A stretch of DNA of 64,000 bases from Prevotella sp. Lineage in GTDB: Bacteria > Bacteroidota > Bacteroidia > Bacteroidales > Muribaculaceae. Location: positions 1,059,404 through 1,123,403 of the forward strand of contig JAMPBN010000001.1 in assembly GCA_023666665.1 (NCBI GenBank), written 5' to 3'. The translations under genes and the position numbers were made by a program. Every line of letters begins with the position of its first letter. Within the stretch, counting starts at the first letter, position 1. The notes beneath the pieces were generated by a model. It was not told the origin of the DNA. It saw nothing but the letters and a program-made list of their open reading frames with translations, and did not search any database. Positions 15,247-23,651 of the stretch are shown here, one piece after another.

Positions 15247-18200
15247 TCAGAACACATACTTGCTCACTTTGGAGCCAGTTTTCTTTATTACGATGCCCTT
15301 GATCGGCTTAGCAATTTTTCGGCCGCTAAGGTCATAATATTCGGTTGTTGCAGTCTCAACCTCGACTTCCTCAATAGAGGTAGTGTTGGCATCTTTAATG
15401 CTCAATGAGGTAATCACGCTGCGGTTCTTGCCGCTGAGGTCAGAGGCGTAAACGTGGAAATCTCCTTCCTGCTCAATGCGCAGATAGCTGCTGTCTATCA
15501 ACTCCTGCCAGGAGTCTGCGCTACCAAGCGAGGGTACACGCTTGATTGTTCTGGCGGCAGCTGCTTTGGGTTCGTGGGCGTGGAAAATGCGAGCATTCGT
15601 GCCTTTGGCGTGATCAATGGTGAATTCCACAAAACCGCCCTCCGAGAGCTTGCCGGTGTGGTTAGCCGTAACCTCCGGCACCTCAAATCGCTTGGTCCAC
15701 TCAATCTCAATGCTGCTGATTTGCAGAACATCGGTCTTCGAGAGAATTGCAAGGTAAGGATAATACGGTGTATTCTCATCCATTTCAATTTTCACTGCTT
15801 CGCCTTTTGACATTACTGCTTCACCGAGTTTTACCACGGTTATACTTTCAGTAAAGCTGTCGGCCGTAACGTCTTTTGCTGTAACAAATGGTTCATATGA
15901 GCCATATACAAGGACTTGGCGTTCTTTGCTTGTTTCCTGACCGCTCCATTGAGTTACAGAAATACCTGAGCAAACTTTTTCATCGTTTACGGTAATGACA
16001 ATGGCACCTTCAGATTTTTTCAATCCCATATAACCATTGTTTGTGCTGCCATTTATGTATGCGTTATAGGTAATACCGTCTATTTTAGAGGCGAGATTGC
16101 CATATGAAGTGCTTGTAACCCCCATATTTGTGGCAGTCAGGATTGTAGTGCTAGTTTGAGGCGCTTCAGTGATAGTTACCGTTAGCGATACTTCTGTAAC
16201 ATTGTTACGACCTATTGCTGAAACTGAAACCTCATATGTGCCTGTGGCCACCGGCATCCATATATAAGAACCGCCTGTTTTCTCTTCTTCGATTACTGTT
16301 TCAGCATTTTCGTCAATAACGATAACGTCATATTCTTCAGCTCCTTCAGCAGCGAAAACCAATTGAGTACCCTCAACAAAAGTATATTCGGCTTTGTTTT
16401 CTACGGCTACACCGTTAAGCGTTATTTCGCCAAGGCCTGGAAGAACTGTAACGGTATAGGAAGCAGAGCCGCCATAAACAGCATCTTCTGAAGTGGCTGT
16501 TATGGTAGCCGTGCCCACTGAGAGAAGTTGCAGTTTTTTCATTTCATCTGCCAAGGCGACTACATCGGAATTGGAACTCTCGAATTTTACATTTACATTG
16601 TGTGGATTTTGACTAAGGGTAAGTGCATCAACCTTTTCACCGACATAGCCGGTTACAGAAGCGTTTTCGGCAAATGCGAGGTTGGCATTGTCTTTTACTG
16701 TAAGTATGAATTCGATATTTGCTGAACCAACGCTATTGGTTGCAGTAATTGTCGGGTTGTAAACACCGGCATCAGGTATCCATTCAGTGCCGTTGATGCT
16801 TATGTTGCTTTCTGTTTCAATAATAGTTGTTGTATCAGCGTTTTTGGCTTCAATCTTAACTACGGTGCCGGCTACTATTTCATAATCTCCGCCATTTTCT
16901 ATAGTTTGACCATCGGAAGTGATAACCTTTAGTGAGGGTGCAACCGGCTCGGCTGTGCCGACTTTACCGCTGACTTTGATGTTTTTGATTTCCCAAGTTC
17001 CGGCAATCTCTGAGGTTGATATATACTTGAATCCAAATTGCATCTTCTTGTTGGAGTACGCCGAAAGGTCAATGGGGTCATTGTCTACAAATGTCCAACC
17101 CAATTTGGTATCTGTGTTAAGTGTGGTCTCTATGGGAGTCCATTCGGTATCACTTTCTTCGCGTGCAACGATTGAACAATAATTATTTACGCTGTCCACG
17201 CTCCCGAAAAAATTATATGCGGCTGTAAAAGTTAACTGCAGATCTTTATATTGTGAGCAATCAATAATTGGCGATACTGCTATTGCTTCGGTTTCGTTAT
17301 ATATATTGTTGACATACGCAGAAGCCTTCAAATAACCATTATTGTTATCCTTTTGCCATACATATGTAAGCGACCCGCTGAGCAAAATGTTTTGGAACTC
17401 AAAATCTTCGCCGACCGTTGACGAATAAATATCTGTGGGTGCATTGGGATCAATAACCGTAAGAGTGTAGATGGCCGGAGTAGCATAGTATTTAGAATCA
17501 TCAGCCGAAACCGAAGCAGTAACTTTGGCAGTTCCGGCAATGTTGGGAGTCAGAGTCATTGCACCTGTGACGGCATCAACGGCCAGCAATGCGGTATTAT
17601 CGGAAGTATATGTTACCGCAACATCTTGATACGACTTTGTCAGTGTGGGAGTTACAAACTCGTCGCCAAACTTGAGCGTCTCGCTATCCTTCGACCAGGC
17701 TAATGTTGCTTCTGATTTGCTTGAACTTTGCTCTGTGTAAGTTACGCTAACTCCGGCAAGATGAATACCTCCTTTTATGGATGTCGCAGTTAAAACGATT
17801 TTATTACCGACTAAATTTAAATTCTGCCATTCAATAGAATTTTCGCTTGTCCCTGATTTAAAAGTTTTAGTATCTGACACTTCGGAATTATTAACAGAAA
17901 GTTTCCAAGTGGATACAGATGTTTTGGCATTACCTTTTGTTGTAAATTTAACATTTGTGATTAAAGCATTTTCAGGAATACTTGAATTGCTTAGAGTTAA
18001 TGTCGTTTCGGTAGGTAATGGGGAACTTGCAGAACCAAAACGTGGGCCGCTGTTCTTATCTTTTTGAGAATTTATGGAATTTGTGCTGTTGGTAAATGAA
18101 AGAGTCCAACTTCCTTTGTAGGAGTTTGGAGTAATGTTTGATTTTAATTCAAATGGACTAGATGTTAAACTTCCAGACATACCTGTTTGATCCAACTTAA

Positions 18201-18288
18201 AGCTCCAAGAAATCGTAGTTTCATCTGATGCAAGTCCAAAGAGTGTAGTCGAGACTACGAAAAAGAGTGAAAGTAAAAGCTTTTTCAT
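15247..18288 (-). CDS. Large secreted Ig-like repeat protein with Bacteroidales C-terminal tail (paralogue A)
   Basis: A 1013-aa secreted protein with signal peptide MKKLLLSLFFVVSTTLFGLAS. Several bacterial Ig-like (BIG_2 type) units follow, recognisable by YTSDNTALLAVDAVTGAMTL, GTAKVTASV, SSNSDVVALADE and GTATITATSED patterns. The last about 30 residues (YYDLSGRKIAKPIKGIVIKK) match the terminal module common on Bacteroidales secreted proteins and resemble a type IX secretion sorting domain; whether a T9SS exists here is unknown. The product is probably exported and surface-attached or released. It is a paralogue of the 939-aa protein at 54397-57216, with near-identical ends, similar flanks and diverged middles. 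Codon use is visibly AT-richer than the surrounding housekeeping genes. Confidence 0.85.
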   Translation of the reverse strand: MKKLLLSLFFVVSTTLFGLASDETTISWSFKLDQTGMSGSLTSSPFELKSNITPNSYKGSWTLSFTNSTNSINSQKDKNSGPRFGSASSPLPTETTLTLSNSSIPENALITNVKFTTKGNAKTSVSTWKLSVNNSEVSDTKTFKSGTSENSIEWQNLNLVGNKIVLTATSIKGGIHLAGVSVTYTEQSSSKSEATLAWSKDSETLKFGDEFVTPTLTKSYQDVAVTYTSDNTALLAVDAVTGAMTLTPNIAGTAKVTASVSADDSKYYATPAIYTLTVIDPNAPTDIYSSTVGEDFEFQNILLSGSLTYVWQKDNNNGYLKASAYVNNIYNETEAIAVSPIIDCSQYKDLQLTFTAAYNFFGSVDSVNNYCSIVAREESDTEWTPIETTLNTDTKLGWTFVDNDPIDLSAYSNKKMQFGFKYISTSEIAGTWEIKNIKVSGKVGTAEPVAPSLKVITSDGQTIENGGDYEIVAGTVVKIEAKNADTTTIIETESNISINGTEWIPDAGVYNPTITATNSVGSANIEFILTVKDNANLAFAENASVTGYVGEKVDALTLSQNPHNVNVKFESSNSDVVALADEMKKLQLLSVGTATITATSEDAVYGGSASYTVTVLPGLGEITLNGVAVENKAEYTFVEGTQLVFAAEGAEEYDVIVIDENAETVIEEEKTGGSYIWMPVATGTYEVSVSAIGRNNVTEVSLTVTITEAPQTSTTILTATNMGVTSTSYGNLASKIDGITYNAYINGSTNNGYMGLKKSEGAIVITVNDEKVCSGISVTQWSGQETSKERQVLVYGSYEPFVTAKDVTADSFTESITVVKLGEAVMSKGEAVKIEMDENTPYYPYLAILSKTDVLQISSIEIEWTKRFEVPEVTANHTGKLSEGGFVEFTIDHAKGTNARIFHAHEPKAAAARTIKRVPSLGSADSWQELIDSSYLRIEQEGDFHVYASDLSGKNRSVITSLSIKDANTTSIEEVEVETATTEYYDLSGRKIAKPIKGIVIKKTGSKVSKYVF

Positions 18289-18322
18289 AAAAGTGTGATA
18301 GAGTTAATTGTGATTGTTTTGG

Positions 18323-18330
18323 CAAAGGTA
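18323..18330 (-). promoter_or_regulatory. -7 element of paralogue A
   Basis: TACCTTTG on the minus strand, identical to the element upstream of paralogue B (54353-54360). A TTTG 20 nt upstream, fused to the G8 tract, is the likely -33 element. The leader is about 30 nt. Confidence 0.6.
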
Positions 18331-18343
18331 CGGACAAAAATTA

Positions 18344-18371
18344 CCCCCCCCAAATCTTTAACAAATGTTAA
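18344..18371 (-). promoter_or_regulatory. G8 tract plus TTAAC-AAAT-GTTAA palindrome at the paralogue A promoter
   Basis: Read on the minus strand: a perfect TTAAC-N4-GTTAA palindrome (18358-18371), then AGATTT and eight G (18344-18351), then TAATTTTT and the -7 element. Further GTTAA half-sites lie just upstream (to about 18385). The G run falls inside the -33/-7 spacer, so changes in its length would alter promoter spacing. Confidence 0.55.
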
Positions 18372-18480
18372 CGTCTTTAACATCTATTTGCAACTTTTTG
18401 GCGAATAAATAGAATTAACCTTAAAGAAACTTTTTGGGGCGGCGGGGTGTTTTATGGTTATAGATTAATGCGTAATGACT

Positions 18481-18654
18481 ATGAGTAACAAAAAGAAAAC
18501 TGCCGCAACGGTGGGGACTGTTATCGGTGTGATTGTGTTGATTGTATTGCTGTTGATGTGGCTCACGGATGCGATGTTGACGGGTGATACCGATGTCAAC
18601 GCTCCGCTGACTTTTATACAGAATCATTTTGCAAATTACACAAACATTGCGTAA
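18481..18654 (+). CDS. Small single-pass membrane protein (57 aa)
   Basis: A short reading frame starting MSNKKKTAATVGTVIG, a single hydrophobic helix (GVIVLIVLLLMWL, about residues 16-28) and a polar C-terminal half. The lysine-rich start followed by one membrane segment is a classic positive-inside single-pass layout. No start context or homologue can be checked here. Its TAA lies inside the TAAATTTG -7 element of the phosphohexomutase gene, only 46 nt upstream of that gene's start. The opposite strand also has an open frame (18421-18684) without protein-like features. Confidence 0.5.
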   Translation: MSNKKKTAATVGTVIGVIVLIVLLLMWLTDAMLTGDTDVNAPLTFIQNHFANYTNIA

Positions 18655-18659
18655 ATTTG
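18652..18659 (+). promoter_or_regulatory. -7 element of the phosphohexomutase gene
   Basis: TAAATTTG matches TAnnTTTG and overlaps the stop codon of the 57-aa ORF. The ATG at 18701 follows 41 nt downstream. Confidence 0.45.
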
Positions 18660-18700
18660 CGCAATTCCAAAATTCAAAACCCAATTAATCATAACCAAAT

Positions 18701-20449
18701 ATGGAAACTAACGAACAACTGCTCAAGGAGGTTCGCGCCAAAGCTGCCGAATGGCTCAGTGACGGTTACGACGAACCTACCCGCGCTGAAGTAAAGCGTA
18801 TGCTCGACGCTGAAGACCCCACCGAACTGATTGAGAGCTTCTATAAAGACCTCGAATTTGGCACGGGCGGTCTGCGCGGCATTATGGGTGCCGGCACCAA
18901 CCGTATGAACCGCTACACTGTGGGCGCTGCCACTCAGGGCCTTGCCAACTATCTTAACGAAACTTTTACTGACCTGCCGGAGATTAAGGTTGCCGTAGGT
19001 CACGACGTGCGCAACCACTCCCGCGAGTTTGCCGAAATCGTTGCCGACGTATTTTCCGCCAACGGCATCACTGTATACCTTTTCGACAATTTCCGCCCGA
19101 CGCCCGAACTGTCGTTTGCAATTCGCGAACTCGGCTGTCAGAGCGGCGTGAACATCACGGCCAGCCATAATCCCAAGGAGTATAACGGCTACAAGGCATA
19201 TTGGAGCGACGGCGCTCAGATTATTGCCCCCCACGATGTCAACATCGTGTCGCGTGTGGCCTCAATCACTCCCAAGGACATCAAGTTTGGCGGCGACAAG
19301 AGCCGCATCCACATTATCGGCGAAGAGATTGACCGTAAGTTCCTCGACGCTATCAAGGGTTTGCAGCTCAGCCCCGACATTGTAAAGAAACACGCTGACC
19401 TGAAAATCGTATACACCCCGATTCACGGCACAGGTGTAAAACTCGTGCCCGAAAGCCTTAAAAACTACGGCTTTACCAATATAATCCACGTTCCCGAACA
19501 AGACGTACCCTCGGGCGAGTTCCCCACCGTAGAAAGCCCCAACCCCGAAAATCCGCCGGCTATGGCTATGGCAATCGCCAAGGCTAAGGAAACCAACGCC
19601 GACATCGTTATGGCCTCAGACCCCGATGCTGACCGCATAGGCTGCGTAATGCGCAACAATCAAGGCGAATATGTGCTTATCAACGGCAACCAAATCGTAA
19701 TGATTCTGCTCAACTATATCATTACGCGCAATAAGGAACTCGGTCTGCTCAAGGGCAACGAATACATTGTCAAGACCATTGTAACCACCGAAGTTATCAA
19801 GAACATTGCCGACAATGCCGGCATCAAGATGTTTGATTGCTACACCGGCTTCAAGTGGATTGCCAACGTGATTCGCGACAATGAAGACTCGATGCGCTAC
19901 CTCGGCGGCGGCGAAGAAAGCTACGGCTTCCTGGCCGAGACGTTCTGTCGTGACAAAGACTCCGTTAGCGCTATCTGCCTGATGGCCGAGGCTTGTGCAT
20001 GGGCCAAAGAGAAGGGTATGGACTTCGGCCAAATGTTGGCTCAGATTTATATGCAAAATGGCTTCTCGCGCGAGGAGGGCATCAGCGTGGTTCGCCCCGG
20101 CAAGACCGGCGCCGAAGAGATTCAGCAGATGATGAAAAACTTCCGTGCCAACCCGCCCAAAACTCTCGGCGGCAGTCAGGTAGAAGTAATCAAAGACTAT
20201 GCCGATCTGAATGTCAAGAATGTTGCTACCGGCCAAACCACCAAGATGGATATGCCCGCAACGAGCAATGTATTGCAATATTTCACGGCCGACGGCTCGA
20301 AAGTGAGCATCCGCCCCTCAGGCACCGAACCCAAAATCAAATTCTACATTGAGGCAAAACACCCGATGGGGTCAATCAACGACTACGACCGTGCGGAAGT
20401 AGAAGCCAAAAACAAGATTGCCGCCATTAAGGCCGATCTTGGAATCTGA
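18701..20449 (+). CDS. Phospho-sugar mutase (phosphoglucomutase/phosphomannomutase family)
   Basis: A 582-aa alpha-D-phosphohexomutase interconverting hexose 1- and 6-phosphates, linking glycolysis with surface polysaccharide and glycogen precursors. It shows the GTGGLRGIMGAGTNRMN entry segment, the catalytic phosphoserine loop GVNITASHNPKEYNGYK (Ser about 149), the metal loop DPDADRIG (about 306-313), the sugar-binding GGGEESYG (about 404) and the phosphate-binding RPSGTEPKIKFY near the C-terminus. The length fits the long PGM/ManB form of Bacteroidetes. It ends 3 nt before the convergent sufS stop, so the two share almost no terminator space. Whether glucose or mannose phosphate is preferred cannot be told from motifs. 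Confidence 0.94.
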   Translation: METNEQLLKEVRAKAAEWLSDGYDEPTRAEVKRMLDAEDPTELIESFYKDLEFGTGGLRGIMGAGTNRMNRYTVGAATQGLANYLNETFTDLPEIKVAVGHDVRNHSREFAEIVADVFSANGITVYLFDNFRPTPELSFAIRELGCQSGVNITASHNPKEYNGYKAYWSDGAQIIAPHDVNIVSRVASITPKDIKFGGDKSRIHIIGEEIDRKFLDAIKGLQLSPDIVKKHADLKIVYTPIHGTGVKLVPESLKNYGFTNIIHVPEQDVPSGEFPTVESPNPENPPAMAMAIAKAKETNADIVMASDPDADRIGCVMRNNQGEYVLINGNQIVMILLNYIITRNKELGLLKGNEYIVKTIVTTEVIKNIADNAGIKMFDCYTGFKWIANVIRDNEDSMRYLGGGEESYGFLAETFCRDKDSVSAICLMAEACAWAKEKGMDFGQMLAQIYMQNGFSREEGISVVRPGKTGAEEIQQMMKNFRANPPKTLGGSQVEVIKDYADLNVKNVATGQTTKMDMPATSNVLQYFTADGSKVSIRPSGTEPKIKFYIEAKHPMGSINDYDRAEVEAKNKIAAIKADLGI

Positions 20450-20452
20450 TTC

Positions 20453-21655
20453 TCAACATAAAAGCATTATAGTCTTGCGGAGGGCGGCGATAAAAGCGTC
20501 GACCTCCGCAATTGTATTGTAAACTGCGAAGCCGAGGCGCACGGTTCCCTCGATGCCCAAGGCGTGCATAAGCGGCTGGGCGCAATGGTGGCCGGTGCGC
20601 ACCTCTATGCCTTGCTTGTCAAGCAGCATACCGACGTCGTAATGGTGTGCGCCGCTGACGTTGAAAGATATTACCGGTCCTTTGCCGGGAGCGGTGCCGT
20701 AGATTCTGACTTCCGGAATTTTTAGTATTTCGGCGGTGGCGTATTCCAAAAGTTCGTGTTCGCGGGCAGCTATTTGGTCAATGCTGATGCCGTTGATAAA
20801 GTCGAGGGTAGGGGATATGGCGCTGATGCCGACGAAGTCGGGGGTTCCGGCCTCGAATTTGTATGGCAGCTCGGCAAAGGTTGTGCCGTCGAAGCTCACC
20901 CGGGAAATCATTTCGCCGCCCCCCTGATACGGCGGCATCTTTTCGAGCAGTTCCTTGCGGCCATAAAGTACGCCGACGCCTGTGGGGCCATACATTTTAT
21001 GGAGCGAAAAGGCGTAGAAGTCGGCATTGAGGGTGCGAACGTCGGGGCGGATGTGAGCCACGGCTTGTGCGCCGTCAATCAGCGCGGGTACGCCGTGGGC
21101 GTGAGCCTCCGCAATCATCTCGGCAATGGGGTTGACTGTGCCCAGCACGTTGCTGACGTGGCAGAACGCTGCCAGACGCGTATGTTCGTTAAAGAGCGAA
21201 CGATAAGCGTCGAGGTCGAGAGAACCGTCGGCAAGAATCGGCACCACGCGGAGCTTTACGCCCTGAAGCTGCCAAGGCACTATGTTGGCGTGATGCTCCA
21301 TAACCGTGATGATAATCTCGTCGTCAAGTCCGAAGTCTTTGCAGTATGATGATGCCACGAGGTTTATGGCCTCAGTAGTGCCGCGGGTGAATATAATTTC
21401 CTGAGTTGACGTGGCGTTGAGCCATTGGCGTATGCGTTCGCGTGCTTGCTCCTGAAGCGCGGTGGCCTCTTGTGAGAGCGTGTGCACTCCGCGATGAACG
21501 TTGGCTTTGGCGCCGAAATATCCAGCAGATATGGCGTTGACCACTTCGCGAGGAGTCTGCGATGTGGCCACGTTGTCGAGGTAGACCATCTGCCGACCGT
21601 AAAGTTGACGGTCGAGAGCGGGAAATTGAGCGCGGATTTGGTCAACGTTTAGCAT
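20453..21655 (-). CDS. sufS: Cysteine desulfurase SufS
   Basis: A protein of about 400 aa, a PLP-dependent desulfurase of the SufS/class II type that takes sulfur from cysteine for Fe-S cluster building. PLP Lys lies in AFSLHKMYGPTGVGVLYG, the catalytic Cys in GIEVRTGHHCAQPL, and the N-terminal block YLDNVATSQTP has Val where most homologues have Ala. Substrate residues HHANIVPW are present. The ATG at 21655 (MLNVDQI) is preferred, giving a short overlap with sufD; an in-frame ATG three codons upstream (21664) is possible. It is the last gene of the sufC-sufD-sufS operon. Confidence 0.95.
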   Translation of the reverse strand: MLNVDQIRAQFPALDRQLYGRQMVYLDNVATSQTPREVVNAISAGYFGAKANVHRGVHTLSQEATALQEQARERIRQWLNATSTQEIIFTRGTTEAINLVASSYCKDFGLDDEIIITVMEHHANIVPWQLQGVKLRVVPILADGSLDLDAYRSLFNEHTRLAAFCHVSNVLGTVNPIAEMIAEAHAHGVPALIDGAQAVAHIRPDVRTLNADFYAFSLHKMYGPTGVGVLYGRKELLEKMPPYQGGGEMISRVSFDGTTFAELPYKFEAGTPDFVGISAISPTLDFINGISIDQIAAREHELLEYATAEILKIPEVRIYGTAPGKGPVISFNVSGAHHYDVGMLLDKQGIEVRTGHHCAQPLMHALGIEGTVRLGFAVYNTIAEVDAFIAALRKTIMLLC

Positions 21656-22824
21656 AGAGAGCAATCAGCGCAAGGACTTCCCAAGCCGGCAAACCTGCGC
21701 TCCATAATGTGGCGCAGCCGCTCCGGCAGTCCGGGAATATGGAAAGAGGATATAACGTCGCCAACAAACGCCTCCATAAGCATACGCCGCGCTTGTTCCA
21801 GGGGAATGCCGCGCTGACGCATATAAAAGAGGGCGCGTTCGTCAAGCTGACCGGTAGCGGCACCGTGGCTGCACTTCACTTCGTCGCAATATATCTCGAG
21901 GGTGGGCTCGGCGTGCATTGTGGCACCCGGCGAGGCTAAAAGGTTGCGGTTGGTTTGGTGAGCGTCGGTAAACCGGGCGGCTTCGTCAACCACTATGCGG
22001 CCATCGAAGTCGCAGTGGCTTTGGCCGTCGGCCACGTACTTAAACAGCTGGTTCGATGACGTGTTTTCGGCGTGGTGCATTATGCGCGTGGCATATGCGG
22101 CGCGTTGTTCGCCGTCGGCAACTACCATGCCGTTGACCTGCGCGGAGGCTCCGGGGCCGTTAATGTCAACACCCAGACGCATACGTGTGTCGCCGCAACT
22201 GATTGTTGCGCACGTAATAGCGAGAGTGGAGTCGGCGGCGAGAGCGGCGTTTAAAGTTGAACGGCGGGCTGTTTTGGCCGATGATTCTTCTATGAAGTCA
22301 AGGCAGAGTGAGGCGCCTTCGCCAAGGTCTGCCTTGATGAGTTCTGCCGATAGATAGCGGTGGTCGGGGTTTTTTGTTCGGTCGCAGACCAGCAGTGAAA
22401 CCGCAGCGTTGCGACCCAGCGATATATACAGTCGGCGCACGGCCATAAAGTCAACTTGCTCGGCAAAGGTGTTGACCAGCTGAAGGGGAGTGTCGCAGCA
22501 CACGCCATCGTCAACCCGCAGCAGAACGCCGTTGGTCCATAGCAGGTCGTTGAGGCGCGTTTCAGCATCGTCATAGCCGCCTGATAGAGTGGGGAGTTCT
22601 TTGCCTTGAAGCGGCTCAATATGCACGCCTTTTGGCAGAAGTTTTAGCAGTTTTTCAGGAACGGCAAAACTGTCGCTCTGCAGATTTACGCCGTAGTCCG
22701 TCGGAGCAAAAGCGTCGTCGAGTTCTCCGGCTTCGGCAAGGCGCTGGCGTTCCGCCTCTCGGTTGCCAATCAGCTCTGCCGCAGAGTCATATAGGTCAAG
22801 ATATTGCGTTACCGGAGTGCTCAT
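21649..22824 (-). CDS. sufD: Fe-S cluster assembly scaffold protein SufD
   Basis: A 391-aa member of the SufB/SufD beta-helix family, partner of SufC in the scaffold complex. Family marks are the repeated beta-helix middle, the conserved CSHGAATGQLDERALFYMRQRGIP block (SH-G-A-x-G-x-L-D/E, about 316-340) and the C-terminal MLMEAFVGDVI. The protein has the shorter SufD length, and its N-terminus lacks the SufB-type cysteine region, so it is SufD and not SufB. It overlaps sufC by 4 nt (ATGA) and sufS at its 3' end, so it is translationally coupled to both. Confidence 0.93.
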   Translation of the reverse strand: MSTPVTQYLDLYDSAAELIGNREAERQRLAEAGELDDAFAPTDYGVNLQSDSFAVPEKLLKLLPKGVHIEPLQGKELPTLSGGYDDAETRLNDLLWTNGVLLRVDDGVCCDTPLQLVNTFAEQVDFMAVRRLYISLGRNAAVSLLVCDRTKNPDHRYLSAELIKADLGEGASLCLDFIEESSAKTARRSTLNAALAADSTLAITCATISCGDTRMRLGVDINGPGASAQVNGMVVADGEQRAAYATRIMHHAENTSSNQLFKYVADGQSHCDFDGRIVVDEAARFTDAHQTNRNLLASPGATMHAEPTLEIYCDEVKCSHGAATGQLDERALFYMRQRGIPLEQARRMLMEAFVGDVISSFHIPGLPERLRHIMERRFAGLGSPCADCSLC

Positions 22825-23606
22825 GACTCTTGCGCATCAATTTCGTTTTTAATCCAGTCATAGCCGCGTTCCTCAAGTTCCAGGGCGAGTTCCGGGCCGC
22901 CGCTACGTACTATCCGACCCTTGTAGAGAACGTGCACAAAGTCGGGTTTAATGTAATCGAGCAGGCGCTGATAGTGGGTGATCACTATAGTGCCGGTTTC
23001 GGGCGTCTTGAGCTTGTTAACGCCTGAAGCCACTATGCGCAGTGCATCAATGTCGAGTCCTGAGTCGGTCTCGTCGAGAATGCTCAGGCGCGGCTCCAGC
23101 ACCGCCATCTGAAAGATTTCATTGCGCTTCTTTTCGCCGCCGCTAAATCCCTCGTTGACCGGGCGTGATGCCAGTTTCGCGTCAAGTTCCACCACTTTAC
23201 GCTTCTCCTTCATCATATGCAGGAACTCGGTGGCGCTAAGGGGTGGCTGACCAAAATATTTGCGCTTGGCGTTGACAGCCGCGCGCATAAAGTTATTCAT
23301 CGATACTCCGGGAATTTCCACCGGATATTGAAACGACAGAAACAAACCCTCATGGCTTCGGTCTTCGGGCGAAAGCTTCAGCAGGTCAACGCCGTGGAGC
23401 TTGGCAGTGCCGCCAAGAACCTCATATGCAGGGTTGCCGGCAAGTACGGCTGAAAATGTTGATTTTCCGGAACCGTTGGGACCCATTATGGCGTGAACTT
23501 CGCCCGGATGAACTTGGAAATCAACGCCTTTAAGTATTTCTTTGCCGTCAACTGCAGCGCGGAGGCCGCGCACGTCGAGCAGCAATTCTGAGCTTTGGTT
23601 ATTCAT
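22821..23606 (-). CDS. sufC: Fe-S cluster assembly ATPase SufC
   Basis: A 261-aa ABC-type ATPase that powers the SufBCD scaffold in the cytosol. Walker A is GPNGSGKST (about 43-51), the signature is GFSGGEKKRNEI, and Walker B with the unusual SufC D-loop reads LSILDETDSGLDIDAL; the switch His is in IVITHYQRLL. It is the first gene of the operon, with a TAACTTTG -7 element about 28 nt upstream. In most Bacteroidetes sufB precedes sufC; here the upstream neighbour is an unrelated acyltransferase gene, so SufB must be encoded elsewhere or missing. Confidence 0.96.
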   Translation of the reverse strand: MNNQSSELLLDVRGLRAAVDGKEILKGVDFQVHPGEVHAIMGPNGSGKSTFSAVLAGNPAYEVLGGTAKLHGVDLLKLSPEDRSHEGLFLSFQYPVEIPGVSMNNFMRAAVNAKRKYFGQPPLSATEFLHMMKEKRKVVELDAKLASRPVNEGFSGGEKKRNEIFQMAVLEPRLSILDETDSGLDIDALRIVASGVNKLKTPETGTIVITHYQRLLDYIKPDFVHVLYKGRIVRSGGPELALELEERGYDWIKNEIDAQES

Positions 23607-23633
23607 CGTAAGTATTAACGCTTTTTAGTGCCG

Positions 23634-23641
23634 CAAAGTTA
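23634..23641 (-). promoter_or_regulatory. -7 element of the suf operon
   Basis: TAACTTTG on the minus strand in the 45-nt gap between the DUF5009 gene and sufC, with a T-rich stretch upstream. The ATG at 23606 follows after 27 nt. Confidence 0.6.
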
Positions 23642-23651
23642 CGACTTTTTT

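Noticed and set aside
18421-18684. 87-aa minus-strand open frame in the paralogue A to phosphohexomutase gap
   Set aside because: Histidine- and Asn-rich frame without protein-like features, opposite a better plus-strand membrane peptide.
19616-20278. 220-aa open frame opposite the phosphohexomutase gene
   Set aside because: Antisense shadow of a strongly conserved enzyme gene.
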